Shown here piece after piece: positions 1 to 6,638 of a DNA stretch of 7,552 bases (positions are counted from its first letter, which is position 1; each line of letters opens with the position of its first letter). The DNA is from an uncultured Parasphingopyxis sp. (GTDB lineage: Bacteria > Pseudomonadota > Alphaproteobacteria > Sphingomonadales > Sphingomonadaceae), in contig CAJQMX010000168.1 in assembly GCA_905479515.1 (NCBI GenBank), positions 1-7,552 on the forward strand, given 5' to 3'. The translations under genes were made by a program, and so were the position numbers. Below the pieces are notes generated by a model, which worked only from the letters and a program-made list of their open reading frames with translations, was not told where the DNA came from and did no database searches.

Positions 1-987
1 TCAATTTCTCGCCTCCTTCAAGGCATTAATCAGTTCGCTTCCACCATTTTGGGCGAAACTTTCCCACACATGGGCCGTAATGTCACGCCATGCTTCAATT
101 TCCGCATCCGATGGTTCGTGAATCTCTACGCCCAGAGCGCGTAGTTCGTCGATTGACGAAGACCTCAGATCGGCCAATCGCTGCCAATGGTTGGCAATTG
201 CAGTGTCAGCTGCTTCTTGGATAATGACTTTGTGTTCATCTGACAGCTCATCCCACCATTGCTTGTTGACCACCCATGGATAGAAGATCGTTGAATAGTT
301 CGCCATGGTGATGTGTTTGATGTGTTCATACCATTTGTAAGTTAGGTAAATATCGATCGGACCATTTAGACCATCAATCAGCCCTTGTTGCAAAGCTGGT
401 GACAACTCGGTTAGGTTGAGCGACACTGGTACGGCACCAAGCGCCTCAAGTATTGCCAAATTGGAGCGACCCAAGCTACGCATGCGCTGTCCAGAAAAGT
501 CTCCGGGGCTAATTAATGCTTTGTCACGAGTACCCGGAACAAGGTAGTCGTACGGTAGCAAACCGAGTACCACACCCCCTTTTTCTTCAATTTCGGAGAA
601 AACACCGGCAACAAAAGCTTTGTCTTCTGCGGCATTTCGAAAAGATTGGTGCGTTGGAAATGCATAGGGAAGTTCCAGAACGCTTAACTTGCTGCTAGCT
701 GCAGTCCAGAAAGGCGATACCAGAGTTGACATCTGAACGTCGCCCCGGAGCACGCCTTGCAGCAAATCCACTCCTTTGTAGAGGCTACCGGATGGGTAAA
801 ATTTGACGGAAATATCTCCGCCAGAAGCAGTGGTGACTAGCCGCGCAAATTCTTCGTTCGCCAATCCCGGAGCGATGTTCATTGAGTACTCGGTAGGGAA
901 CTTGATTTGAATTTCTTCGGCAAAAGCCGGATTTGCTGCGAAGATTATGCTAGCGGCCAAGAACTGCGCAATGGATTTAGGTGTCAT
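1..987 (-). CDS. TRAP transporter substrate-binding protein, DctP family
   Basis: This is a periplasmic solute receptor of a tripartite ATP-independent periplasmic (TRAP) transporter, which hands a small, usually carboxylated substrate to the DctQ/DctM membrane subunits. The 328-residue length is normal for the family. Residues 1-23 form a Sec signal peptide: MTPK, a hydrophobic stretch, then a cleavage site at AFA|EE. The segment around residues 166-210 follows the family pattern GxRMRSLG...LGAxPV...ELxxALQxGxxDG, and R170 matches the arginine that usually salt-bridges the ligand carboxylate. The ATG is preceded by a strong GGGAGGA ribosome binding site at 992-998 on the complement. It lies 77 bp downstream of the GntR gene on the same strand, with two operator-like repeats between them. 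The stop codon occupies bases 1-3, so DctQ/DctM partners, if present, would lie beyond the left edge. The family call is firm; the substrate is unknown. Confidence 0.93.
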   Translation of the reverse strand: MTPKSIAQFLAASIIFAANPAFAEEIQIKFPTEYSMNIAPGLANEEFARLVTTASGGDISVKFYPSGSLYKGVDLLQGVLRGDVQMSTLVSPFWTAASSKLSVLELPYAFPTHQSFRNAAEDKAFVAGVFSEIEEKGGVVLGLLPYDYLVPGTRDKALISPGDFSGQRMRSLGRSNLAILEALGAVPVSLNLTELSPALQQGLIDGLNGPIDIYLTYKWYEHIKHITMANYSTIFYPWVVNKQWWDELSDEHKVIIQEAADTAIANHWQRLADLRSSSIDELRALGVEIHEPSDAEIEAWRDITAHVWESFAQNGGSELINALKEARN

Positions 988-1002
988 GATGTCCTCCCAG
1001 AC

Positions 1003-1013
1003 TGGTTAGCCCA
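1003..1013. promoter_or_regulatory. Operator-like site upstream of the TRAP gene (imperfect TGGT-N3-ACCA)
   Basis: TGGTTAGCCCA differs from TGGT-N3-ACCA at one position. It sits immediately upstream of the TRAP gene's ribosome binding site. It may be a second binding site for the neighbouring GntR regulator, or chance similarity; the motif is short. Confidence 0.35.
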
Positions 1014-1024
1014 ATCTTGCATAT

Positions 1025-1035
1025 GGGTCTAACCA
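1025..1035. promoter_or_regulatory. Operator-like site upstream of the TRAP gene (GGGT-CTA-ACCA)
   Basis: GGGTCTAACCA has one mismatch to TGGT-N3-ACCA and contains the symmetric core GGT-CTA-ACC. It lies 38 bp upstream of the TRAP start codon. The 8-mer GGTCTAAC recurs exactly at 1750-1757, upstream of the preferred GntR start. Together with the neighbouring site it suggests that the regulator also controls TRAP uptake. Confidence 0.4.
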
Positions 1036-1064
1036 AAGCAACAACTTTAACAAAAAATTTGCCT

Positions 1065-1715
1065 CTAAAATAGAAAATTGATAACATTTCGAAGATGGTT
1101 CATCGCCTCGGCGCGTGCGCTCTTTCCATCTCTTGTTCGGATGGCTTCAAATATTTTGCGATGATCTGCTTCGTAGATTAGACGGCGCTCAGGTGTAACG
1201 CTTACATACTTGAGACGCCCCCATTCCGCACGGTTGCGGACTTGCTGAACGTTGTTACATATGAGTTGCAAGAAGCTATTTTGAGTTGCTTCAGCAATCG
1301 CCAAATGAAATGCGCCATCATAGTAATCAAACTCTTGAACGGACTCGGCAGCTTCGCTGCTCTTTATCAACTTTTCTAGATTACCCAGATTTTCACGAGT
1401 GGCTGAAACCGCAGCTAGACTTGTTATATATGGTTCAAAGTACAGCCTGGCATTGGTGACTTCGCTGGGGCTCATGTCGCTCAGATCGAGCTTCCCCCCC
1501 CCTTCTAGCCCTGAGGGGCTGTCGGCAACAAATGTCCCCCGGCCGACCTCTCTAACAACGTACCCTTCGTTTTCCAGGTGGGCCAGACTACGTCGAACAG
1601 CCGCGCGTGAAACACCAAATGATTCCGCAAATTCCCGTTCGGTTGGGAGCTGACTCCCTGGCGCTAAAACGCCGTTCCGAATGTCCGATGAAATTTTTCT
1701 TTCTAACGTGCTCAT
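1065..1715 (-). CDS. GntR-family transcriptional regulator, FadR/FCD subfamily
   Basis: This is a DNA-binding regulator with an N-terminal winged helix and a C-terminal FCD ligand-sensing domain; such proteins are usually repressors released by a pathway acid. Numbered from the ATG at 1713-1715 (216 residues), the helix-turn-helix spans about residues 23-63 (LPTEREFAESFGVSRAAVRR, then the GRGTFV wing). A glycine linker (72-74) follows, then the FCD domain. D133, H137, H185 and H207 match the D-H-H-H metal site of FCD regulators. The frame stays open upstream to a TTG at 1788-1790, which would give 241 residues. I prefer the ATG because it has a GAAAG-like ribosome binding site and because the extra N-terminus (SYVQKWSSCDVRPSAQ) does not look like family sequence. 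A few residues normally preceding the first helix would be short with this start, so the longer form is not excluded. The gene is divergent from the FAH operon, which it probably controls. Confidence 0.9.
   Translation of the reverse strand: MSTLERKISSDIRNGVLAPGSQLPTEREFAESFGVSRAAVRRSLAHLENEGYVVREVGRGTFVADSPSGLEGGGKLDLSDMSPSEVTNARLYFEPYITSLAAVSATRENLGNLEKLIKSSEAAESVQEFDYYDGAFHLAIAEATQNSFLQLICNNVQQVRNRAEWGRLKYVSVTPERRLIYEADHRKIFEAIRTRDGKSARAEAMNHLRNVINFLF
1494..1502 (-). repeat. Nine-base homopolymer (G9 on the coding strand) inside the regulator
   Basis: Nine consecutive C on the given strand read as GGG GGG GGG in the GntR gene. They encode three glycines exactly in the linker between the DNA-binding and FCD domains. 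Gain or loss of one base would cut off the sensor domain while leaving the winged helix intact. As written, the frame is open. Confidence 0.85.
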
Positions 1716-1801
1716 GTTGATTCTTTCGCTAGGCACTTCCTGTGCGCTTGGTCTAACGTCACAGCTACTCCATTTTTGCACATAAGACAAAGGCCCTAAA
1801 A

Positions 1802-1815
1802 ATGGGTTGACCCAT
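1802..1815. promoter_or_regulatory. Perfect inverted repeat ATGGGT-TG-ACCCAT, probable operator
   Basis: Six-base arms are perfectly complementary around a 2-base centre in the divergent intergenic region. The repeat contains the candidate -35 (TTGACC, 1807-1812) of the rightward operon. Its half-site GGT/ACC is shared with the repeat at 1823-1837, but the spacer is 2 rather than 3 bases. A bound dimer would block the rightward promoter, and would lie in the early transcribed region of the leftward one. Confidence 0.6.
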
Positions 1816-1834
1816 AAGGCTAATTGGTTATACC
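1807..1834 (+). promoter_or_regulatory. Candidate sigma-70 promoter of the FAH-to-permease operon
   Basis: TTGACC (1807-1812; five of six to the -35 consensus) is followed after 16 bp by TATACC (1829-1834; four of six to the -10). Transcription would start near 1841, leaving a leader of roughly 50 nt before the ATG at 1890. Both hexamers lie inside the two inverted repeats, the geometry expected for repression. Read by eye only. Confidence 0.5.
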
Positions 1835-1837
1835 AAT
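1823..1837. promoter_or_regulatory. Perfect inverted repeat ATTGGT-TAT-ACCAAT, probable GntR/FadR-type operator
   Basis: Six-base perfect arms flank a 3-base centre. The core TGGT-N3-ACCA fits the known operator pattern of FadR-subfamily GntR regulators, and such a regulator is encoded next door. The repeat covers the candidate -10 of the rightward promoter (TATACC, 1829-1834) and the candidate leftward -10 (TATAAC, complement of 1827-1832). One bound dimer could therefore shut both directions. Confidence 0.68.
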
Positions 1838-1854
1838 ACTCAGGAAGCTTGCAT
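1827..1854 (-). promoter_or_regulatory. Candidate divergent promoter for the GntR gene
   Basis: On the complement, ATGCAA (1849-1854) and TATAAC (1827-1832; five of six to the -10) are 16 bp apart. The -35 is poor. If real, its -10 overlaps the rightward -10 within the same palindrome, so the two promoters would compete and share an operator. Confidence 0.3.
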
Positions 1855-1868
1855 CAGTGTAAGCAAGC
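1847..1868 (+). other. Small inverted repeat in the leader of the FAH gene
   Basis: GCTTGC (1847-1852) and GCAAGC (1863-1868) could pair as a 6-bp stem with a 10-nt loop in the 5' leader, ending 9 nt before the TGAGG ribosome binding site. There is no U-tract, so it is not a terminator. It could be a weak leader structure or chance. Confidence 0.2.
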
Positions 1869-1889
1869 AAAGCTAAATGAGGTATCACG

Positions 1890-2867
1890 ATGAGAGTTGT
1901 TCAATTTTTGAGCGGTAGCAGTAAAAGAGTCGGGCTGTTGCTTGGCGACAAGGGGGATATCGTTGATCCGATCGCGCTGGACAATGTGAAACCGTTTATG
2001 ACTGTAACGGATAGAGCCCTTTTTGGGGATATGGTCAGCTTTGTCGCGGGGGGAGCTTCAGCGATTAAGGTCGCGTCCACAGCAATCGAGCTTGCTCGGA
2101 AGGAGAATGTAGGCATTCACTCGCCGAATGAGGTTCGTCTGATTGAATCGATGAATCCCAAGGTAATTCTATGTAGCGGCGGAAACTACACTGATCACGT
2201 TGCGGAAAAAGAAGATGCGCCCCTAAAAGCGAAAGAGCCTGAATTTTTTTTGAAGTCGCCAACCTGCGTAATTGGACCTCGCCAAGATATTATTTGGGAC
2301 AAAAAGACTACAAAGAAACTCGATTACGAAACGGAACTTGCAATCGTAATCGGCAAATCAGGTCGTCATATTCCTGTTGAGGATGCGCTTGACCATGTTT
2401 TCGGATATACAATTGTAAACGATGTGACGGCCCGAGACAGGCAAGTTAGGACGGAGAATGGTTTCACATGGTATGAAACAGGGCCGGGTAAGAACTTCGA
2501 TACTTCTGCTCCAATCGGGCCGTGTATAGTAACTGCTGACGAGATAATTGATCCGCAGGCGCTAGTGCTAAAAACGTTAGTAAATGGCGAGCTCCGCCAA
2601 TCCAACACTACGGGAAGCATGATTTTTGGTGTGGCGGAATTGGTGCATTTTTTCTCGATTAATTTCACACTTGAACCTGGCTTTGTCATTATTACCGGCA
2701 CACCGGGTGGCACAGCGTGGGCGCAAGACAAAGAATTGGGAGGAAAAAGCCCAACTCGTGATGACGTTATTCCAGCCACTGGATACTTGCAGGTCGGTGA
2801 CACGGTTGACTGTCACATAGAGGGCATCGGAACGCTGACCAATACAGTTGCAGAATTGGATATCTGA
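1890..2867 (+). CDS. Fumarylacetoacetate hydrolase (FAH) family protein
   Basis: This is a cytoplasmic Mg/Mn-dependent enzyme of the FAH superfamily, whose members hydrolyse C-C bonds of diketo-acids, decarboxylate oxo-acids, or hydrate/isomerise them. It has 325 residues: an N-terminal cap-like region (about 1-85) and the catalytic fold from about 92 onward. GGNYTDHVAE (97-106) carries the H103-x-x-E106 pair seen in FAHD1-type enzymes. DYETELAIVIG (145-155) supplies E147 and E149, and NDVTARD (177-183) supplies D178, together the expected metal ligands. KNFDTSAPIGP (201-211) and TGTPGGTAW (269-277) are further family blocks. PGF replaces the commoner PGD before the TGTP block. The ATG at 1890 has a TGAGG ribosome binding site (1878-1882). 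It is first in the operon, behind the palindromic operators. The family call is firm, but motifs alone cannot separate hydrolase from decarboxylase or hydratase, and the substrate is unknown. Confidence 0.92.
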   Translation: MRVVQFLSGSSKRVGLLLGDKGDIVDPIALDNVKPFMTVTDRALFGDMVSFVAGGASAIKVASTAIELARKENVGIHSPNEVRLIESMNPKVILCSGGNYTDHVAEKEDAPLKAKEPEFFLKSPTCVIGPRQDIIWDKKTTKKLDYETELAIVIGKSGRHIPVEDALDHVFGYTIVNDVTARDRQVRTENGFTWYETGPGKNFDTSAPIGPCIVTADEIIDPQALVLKTLVNGELRQSNTTGSMIFGVAELVHFFSINFTLEPGFVIITGTPGGTAWAQDKELGGKSPTRDDVIPATGYLQVGDTVDCHIEGIGTLTNTVAELDI

Positions 2868-2868
2868 G

Positions 2869-3912
2869 GTGCGTAAGCAGATTGCATCAGACGAAGTATA
2901 TCAGCTTGCGACCGATCTTCTTGTCGCATGGGGGGCATCTGTCGACGATGCGAAATATCAAGTGCAATCCCTTATCGAAGCTGACCTAAGGGGATTGCCA
3001 TCGCACGGGGTGATGCGCTTACCGAGGATAATCGAGCGTATACGAAATGGAGTCCTGTCGCCCACATCTTCTGGGCAACACAACTGGCTAGGTCGCTCGC
3101 TCTTATCTGTGGATGGTCAAATGGGATTAGGCCCAGTTGTCGTACGAAACGCCTTGAAGGCCGCAATGCCTGTGGTTGAAGAGCAAGGATGCTGCCTCAT
3201 CGCTATCCGCAACAACAACCATATCGGCATGCTCGCTGGCTACGTAGAGGAAATGGCGCAAAAAGGGTTTGTCGCGTTGGGGTTTTCAACCAGCGAGGCA
3301 CTAGTACATCCATGGGGTGGAAGTAAGGCGCTAATAGGCACCAATCCTGTGGCAGTTGGTGTCCCAACACCGACCGAGCCGTTCGTACTTGATATGGCTA
3401 CGAGTTTGGTTTCGATGGGGAAAATTCATGATTACGCCGCTCGGGGTGCGACATTGCCAGAAGGCTGGGCACTCGATGGAGCGGGTGTGCCGACGACAGA
3501 TGCCGAAGCAGCTAAGGCTGGCGCTGTGGCACCTTTCGGCGGGGCGAAAGGCTATGGGCTAGGATTGGCAATTGAACTGCTAGTTACTACGCTATGCGAC
3601 AGCGCAATTGGCACTGATATCGCCGGGACACTGGACGAGAGCCAGATTTGCAACAAAGGCGATGTGTTTCTCCTCAGCCGCACTGCAACTAATGGAATAG
3701 GCGAAACCATAAATCGATATCTAGATGAAGTACGCCAAAGTCCACCGCTGGAAAGTGGAGAAGCAGTAAGTGTCCCCGGAGACAGGATGCGACAGCGTCG
3801 TGCTGTAAACCACAATCAGGGGTTAACGTTACCCGATAGCGTAATGGGACGGCTAAATAGTCTTTTCGCGGAACGCGGATTGAAACCTATACTGGGAGAG
3901 ACAAATGAATAG
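2869..3912 (+). CDS. Malate/L-lactate dehydrogenase-type NAD(P)-dependent oxidoreductase (Ldh_2 family)
   Basis: This belongs to the Ldh_2 family, distinct from classical LDH/MDH, which interconverts 2-hydroxy-acids and 2-oxo-acids; known members act on malate, sulfolactate and ureidoglycolate. I chose the GTG at 2869-2871, giving 347 residues. It sits one base after the FAH stop (TGA G GTG), has GGA at 2858-2860, and starts the protein at VRKQIASDE as in relatives. The frame stays open to a TTG at 2848, which lacks a ribosome binding site. From the GTG, EADLRGLPSHG ends with H46, and RNNNHIG contains H118, which matches the catalytic-type histidine of this family. HPWGGSKALIGTNPVAVGVP (about 147-166) and PFGGAKGYGLGL are conserved cofactor/substrate blocks. 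It probably oxidises a 2-hydroxy-acid in the pathway. The family call is firm; the substrate is open. Confidence 0.9.
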   Translation: MRKQIASDEVYQLATDLLVAWGASVDDAKYQVQSLIEADLRGLPSHGVMRLPRIIERIRNGVLSPTSSGQHNWLGRSLLSVDGQMGLGPVVVRNALKAAMPVVEEQGCCLIAIRNNNHIGMLAGYVEEMAQKGFVALGFSTSEALVHPWGGSKALIGTNPVAVGVPTPTEPFVLDMATSLVSMGKIHDYAARGATLPEGWALDGAGVPTTDAEAAKAGAVAPFGGAKGYGLGLAIELLVTTLCDSAIGTDIAGTLDESQICNKGDVFLLSRTATNGIGETINRYLDEVRQSPPLESGEAVSVPGDRMRQRRAVNHNQGLTLPDSVMGRLNSLFAERGLKPILGETNE

Positions 3913-5095
3913 TGAATTTGGCATTCAGCGGGCACCAGGCCTGGTCCTATTCGGCGCAGGTCAAAGGCGGGCTCTTGCGAAAGTTGCGCTACAGTTTGGA
4001 AAGCGAGTGCTTATTTGTACCGATGAACGCATCGCCGTAGAATCGTTTCTCACTGAAATCGCATCAGACATTCAGGCGAATGGCGGGATTTTGGAGATTT
4101 TTTCCGCGGTTCAACCGGAGGTTCCAGTTGAACTCGTTGAAGAAAGTGTCGCCTTTGCAAATAGTTTTCGGCCAGACGTCATAGTGGCTATTGGCGGGGG
4201 CAGCTGTATTGACCACGCAAAATGCCTGAATATTCTATTCAGCCACGGTCAAGCGCTTCGTGAGTATTATGGGGAGAACAATGTCCCAGGGCCGGTGTTG
4301 CCACTAATCGCTATGCCGACAACGGCGGGAACCGGATCAGAAGTAACCCCAGTTGCAGTTGTTTCCGACACGTCAGCGACATTGAAAGTCGGAATTTCAA
4401 GCGCATTTATAATCCCTGCTTGCGCCATATGTGACCCGGAATTGACATTGACGTGCCCATCGGAACTGACAGCCCACGCAGGTGCGGATGCGCTGACACA
4501 CGCAATCGAAGCATTTTGCGCTACGCGCCGGCAACCAGATCCTGAAATTGGAATAAGTCGCGTTTTCGTTGGAAAAAACTGCATTAGCGATGTCAATGCA
4601 CTTTCCGCAATTAGGTTGATTTCCGGCTCCCTATCAAACGCCGTCCAAAACCCAGACGATATTTCCGCGCGGGCGGACGTCATGCTCGGTGCACTTTTGG
4701 CTGGACTTGCTTTCGGGGCGGCGGGTACGGCAGCCGCACATGCTCTTCAATATCCTATTGGGGCGATAACTGGTACATCTCACGGCTTAGGAGTCGCGAC
4801 TTTGATGCCATTCGTAATGGATTTCAATCGTTCGTCGATAGAGGCAGAATTGGCCGAAATCGGAGAAGCAATGCGGACATACCCGCAAGCAACTGCTGAC
4901 GATGCAATAGAGTCGGTGCGTAGACTTTTCGCCGAAATCGGAATTCCAGATAGCCTGCGGAAAATTGGATTTCCTCAGGAACGTATTGAGTGGGCCGCCA
5001 CACAAGCACTGACCGCCGGGAGGCTTATCGACAATAACCCGCGGCCCTTAGACGTCGATGGTCTCCGTGAAATACTGAGAGCAGCCTCAAAGTAA
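3905..5095 (+). CDS. Iron-type (group III) alcohol dehydrogenase
   Basis: This is an NAD(P)-dependent, metal-containing alcohol dehydrogenase of 396 residues, typical for the family. The N-terminal dinucleotide-binding domain shows IGGGSCIDHAK (96-106) and PTTAGTGSEVTP (138-149). The C-terminal helical domain supplies all four metal ligands: D195 and H199 in GADALTHAIEA, H279 in AAAHALQYP, and H293 in TSHG. Compared with common members from memory, the loop after H199 (about residues 206-231, containing RVFVGKN) is roughly 15 residues longer, which may shape the pocket. The ATG overlaps the previous gene's end by 8 nt and follows GGGAG at 3894-3898, suggesting translational coupling. With the downstream aldehyde dehydrogenase it could take a primary alcohol to an acid, for example of the 4-hydroxybutyrate type, or run as an aldehyde or oxo-acid reductase. 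The family is certain; the substrate is not. Confidence 0.93.
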   Translation: MNSEFGIQRAPGLVLFGAGQRRALAKVALQFGKRVLICTDERIAVESFLTEIASDIQANGGILEIFSAVQPEVPVELVEESVAFANSFRPDVIVAIGGGSCIDHAKCLNILFSHGQALREYYGENNVPGPVLPLIAMPTTAGTGSEVTPVAVVSDTSATLKVGISSAFIIPACAICDPELTLTCPSELTAHAGADALTHAIEAFCATRRQPDPEIGISRVFVGKNCISDVNALSAIRLISGSLSNAVQNPDDISARADVMLGALLAGLAFGAAGTAAAHALQYPIGAITGTSHGLGVATLMPFVMDFNRSSIEAELAEIGEAMRTYPQATADDAIESVRRLFAEIGIPDSLRKIGFPQERIEWAATQALTAGRLIDNNPRPLDVDGLREILRAASK

Positions 5096-5130
5096 AATCA
5101 AAAAATGTGTCCCCAACCACAAACCACCTA

Positions 5131-5135
5131 GAGAG
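5131..5135 (+). promoter_or_regulatory. Ribosome binding site that decides the aldehyde dehydrogenase start
   Basis: GAGAG lies 7 nt before the ATG at 5143. The frame is open upstream to a GTG at 5107, but that codon has only an A-rich sequence before it and no purine-rich site, so the ATG is preferred. Confidence 0.6.
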
Positions 5136-5142
5136 AACCACA

Positions 5143-6609
5143 ATGAGCCCCATATCTGAAAATGAAATTGTGATAACCCGCTTGAAGACTGAGCTATTTA
5201 TCGGTGGAAAATGGCTAAAAGGCAGCGGTGGTAAACCTATAGAGGTGTTAGACCCTTCAACTAAGGCGGTAATCACTTCCGTCGAAAGTGCATCAGTCGA
5301 TGACGCAATATCAGCAGTAGATGCGGCAAGCGAAGCATTTTCTGGATGGGCTAGCACATCCCCGCGCCAGCGAGCGGAAATTTTGATGCGAGCTTTCTAT
5401 TTGATGAAAGAAAAAGCAGAGTGGTTTGCGCAACTGATTTCGCTGGAAAACGGCAAGGCACTACCCGATGCGCGCGGAGAAGTCGCATACGCCGCTGAAT
5501 TCTTTAGATGGTATTCCGAAGAAGCTGTAAGGGCCATCGGACAAATCAGTAACGCGCCCAACGGTGGTAACCGCATTCTGACACAATATGAACCCGTGGG
5601 AGTTTCACTTTTTGTCACTCCTTGGAATTTCCCTGCCGCTATGGCGACAAGAAAAATCGCGCCAGCGCTTGCCGCTGGCTGCACTTGTATCCTTAAACCT
5701 GCCTCAGAGACGCCATTGACTGCGTATGCAATTGCGGCATTACTAATTGAAGCTGGTGTACCCGCAGGCGTCGTGAATGTAATAACTTCCAGCCAGTCGG
5801 GAAAAGTGGCCTCTGCCATTCTTCATGATCCGCGTGTTCGCAAACTGAGCTTTACGGGTTCTACGGCTGTCGGTCGGATACTATTGCGCGAATCAGCGGA
5901 CTGCGTTGTAAACTGCTCTATGGAATTGGGGGGTAACGCACCTTTCATAGTTTTTGACGATGCCGATGTTGATCTCGCAGTCGATGCGGCGATGGTTGCC
6001 AAAATGCGGAACGCGGGGGAAGCATGTACAGCGGCTAACCGCTTCTACGTTCATGAATCGGTAAGCGCGGAATTTACTGAAAAACTGACCACTCGAATGG
6101 CCGGAATGACTGTAGGAAAAGCGTACGATGCAGCAACAACATGCGGACCACTGATAAATCAATCTGCTGTGGACGATATGGTTAGGCTGGTTGCCGACGC
6201 AGTTGAGAAGGGGGCTCAGCTCCAAACAGGTGGTGATTGTTCCCAGAATGACGGCTTCTTCTTTCCTCCAACCGTCTTGAGTGGTGTTTCACACGACGCA
6301 GAAATATTGAAGGAAGAAATTTTTGGTCCAATTGCGCCTATTGTAACGTTTAGTGACGAAAGAGAAGTCGTCCAACTTGCCAACGACACTATCTATGGGT
6401 TGGTATCCTACGTTTTTTCTAAAGACCTAGCGCGGGCATTGAACGTTGCCGAAAGGCTGGGCGCCGGAATGATCGCCATTAATCGCGGATTGGTGTCTGA
6501 TCCAGCAGCTCTATTTGGCGGAACCAAACAAAGTGGGATAGGTCGCGAAGGCGGGCACGAGGGTATGCTCGAATACCTAGAGCCGAAATATGTGGCTGTC
6601 TCATGGTGA
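5143..6609 (+). CDS. Aldehyde dehydrogenase, succinate-semialdehyde dehydrogenase-like
   Basis: This enzyme oxidises an aldehyde to a carboxylate with NAD(P)+ in the cytoplasm. From the ATG at 5143 it has 488 residues, a normal full length. Catalytic elements are present in order: N162 in TPWNFP, K185 in LKPASETP, the cofactor loop FTGSTAVG (237-244), the general base E261 in MELGGNAPF, and the nucleophile C295 in RNAGEACTAANR. A GPIAP block and the C-terminal GREGGHEGMLEYLEPKY segment resemble the GabD-type semialdehyde dehydrogenase group more than generic ALDHs. The gene follows the iron-type alcohol dehydrogenase after 47 bp, with no terminator visible between them. Pairing an alcohol dehydrogenase with a semialdehyde-type enzyme suggests conversion of an omega-hydroxy-acid to a dicarboxylate. 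That is inference; another semialdehyde such as malonic or sulfolactaldehyde-like is possible. Confidence 0.92.
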   Translation: MSPISENEIVITRLKTELFIGGKWLKGSGGKPIEVLDPSTKAVITSVESASVDDAISAVDAASEAFSGWASTSPRQRAEILMRAFYLMKEKAEWFAQLISLENGKALPDARGEVAYAAEFFRWYSEEAVRAIGQISNAPNGGNRILTQYEPVGVSLFVTPWNFPAAMATRKIAPALAAGCTCILKPASETPLTAYAIAALLIEAGVPAGVVNVITSSQSGKVASAILHDPRVRKLSFTGSTAVGRILLRESADCVVNCSMELGGNAPFIVFDDADVDLAVDAAMVAKMRNAGEACTAANRFYVHESVSAEFTEKLTTRMAGMTVGKAYDAATTCGPLINQSAVDDMVRLVADAVEKGAQLQTGGDCSQNDGFFFPPTVLSGVSHDAEILKEEIFGPIAPIVTFSDEREVVQLANDTIYGLVSYVFSKDLARALNVAERLGAGMIAINRGLVSDPAALFGGTKQSGIGREGGHEGMLEYLEPKYVAVSW

Positions 6610-6627
6610 GGTTGGGCGAGGCAGCGC

Positions 6628-6633
6628 AGGAGA
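6628..6633 (+). promoter_or_regulatory. Ribosome binding site that decides the short-chain dehydrogenase start
   Basis: AGGAGA lies 5 nt before the ATG at 6639. An earlier in-frame ATG at 6603 overlaps the end of the aldehyde dehydrogenase, has no such site, and would add 12 residues (MVRLGEAAQEKN) unlike an SDR N-terminus. Confidence 0.72.
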
Positions 6634-6638
6634 AGAAC

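Noticed and set aside
1494..1502. Sequencing error in the nine-C run as an explanation for a broken regulator
   Set aside because: The frame reads through the run from a good helix-turn-helix to an intact FCD domain with all four metal ligands, so the length given is the functional one.
1399..1653. 84-codon open frame on the + strand opposite the GntR gene
   Set aside because: It lies wholly antisense to a gene with clear domain motifs, has low-complexity Ser/Pro/Arg-rich content and shows no ribosome binding site; it is a shadow frame.
1847..1868. Rho-independent terminator or riboswitch in the FAH leader
   Set aside because: The stem is only 6 bp with a 10-nt loop and no U-tract, and the leader is too short for a known riboswitch; it is listed only as a weak inverted repeat.
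2366..2803. 145-codon open frame on the - strand inside the FAH gene
   Set aside because: It is antisense to conserved FAH catalytic blocks, and its composition is that of a reverse-complement shadow.
4267..4683. 138-codon open frame on the - strand inside the iron-type alcohol dehydrogenase
   Set aside because: The sense frame carries every metal and cofactor motif of the family. The antisense product shows no recognisable motif and no start context.
5096..5142. Possible terminator or separate promoter between the alcohol and aldehyde dehydrogenase genes
   Set aside because: The 47-bp gap has no stem-loop with a U-tract and no convincing -35/-10 pair, so it is treated as intra-operonic.
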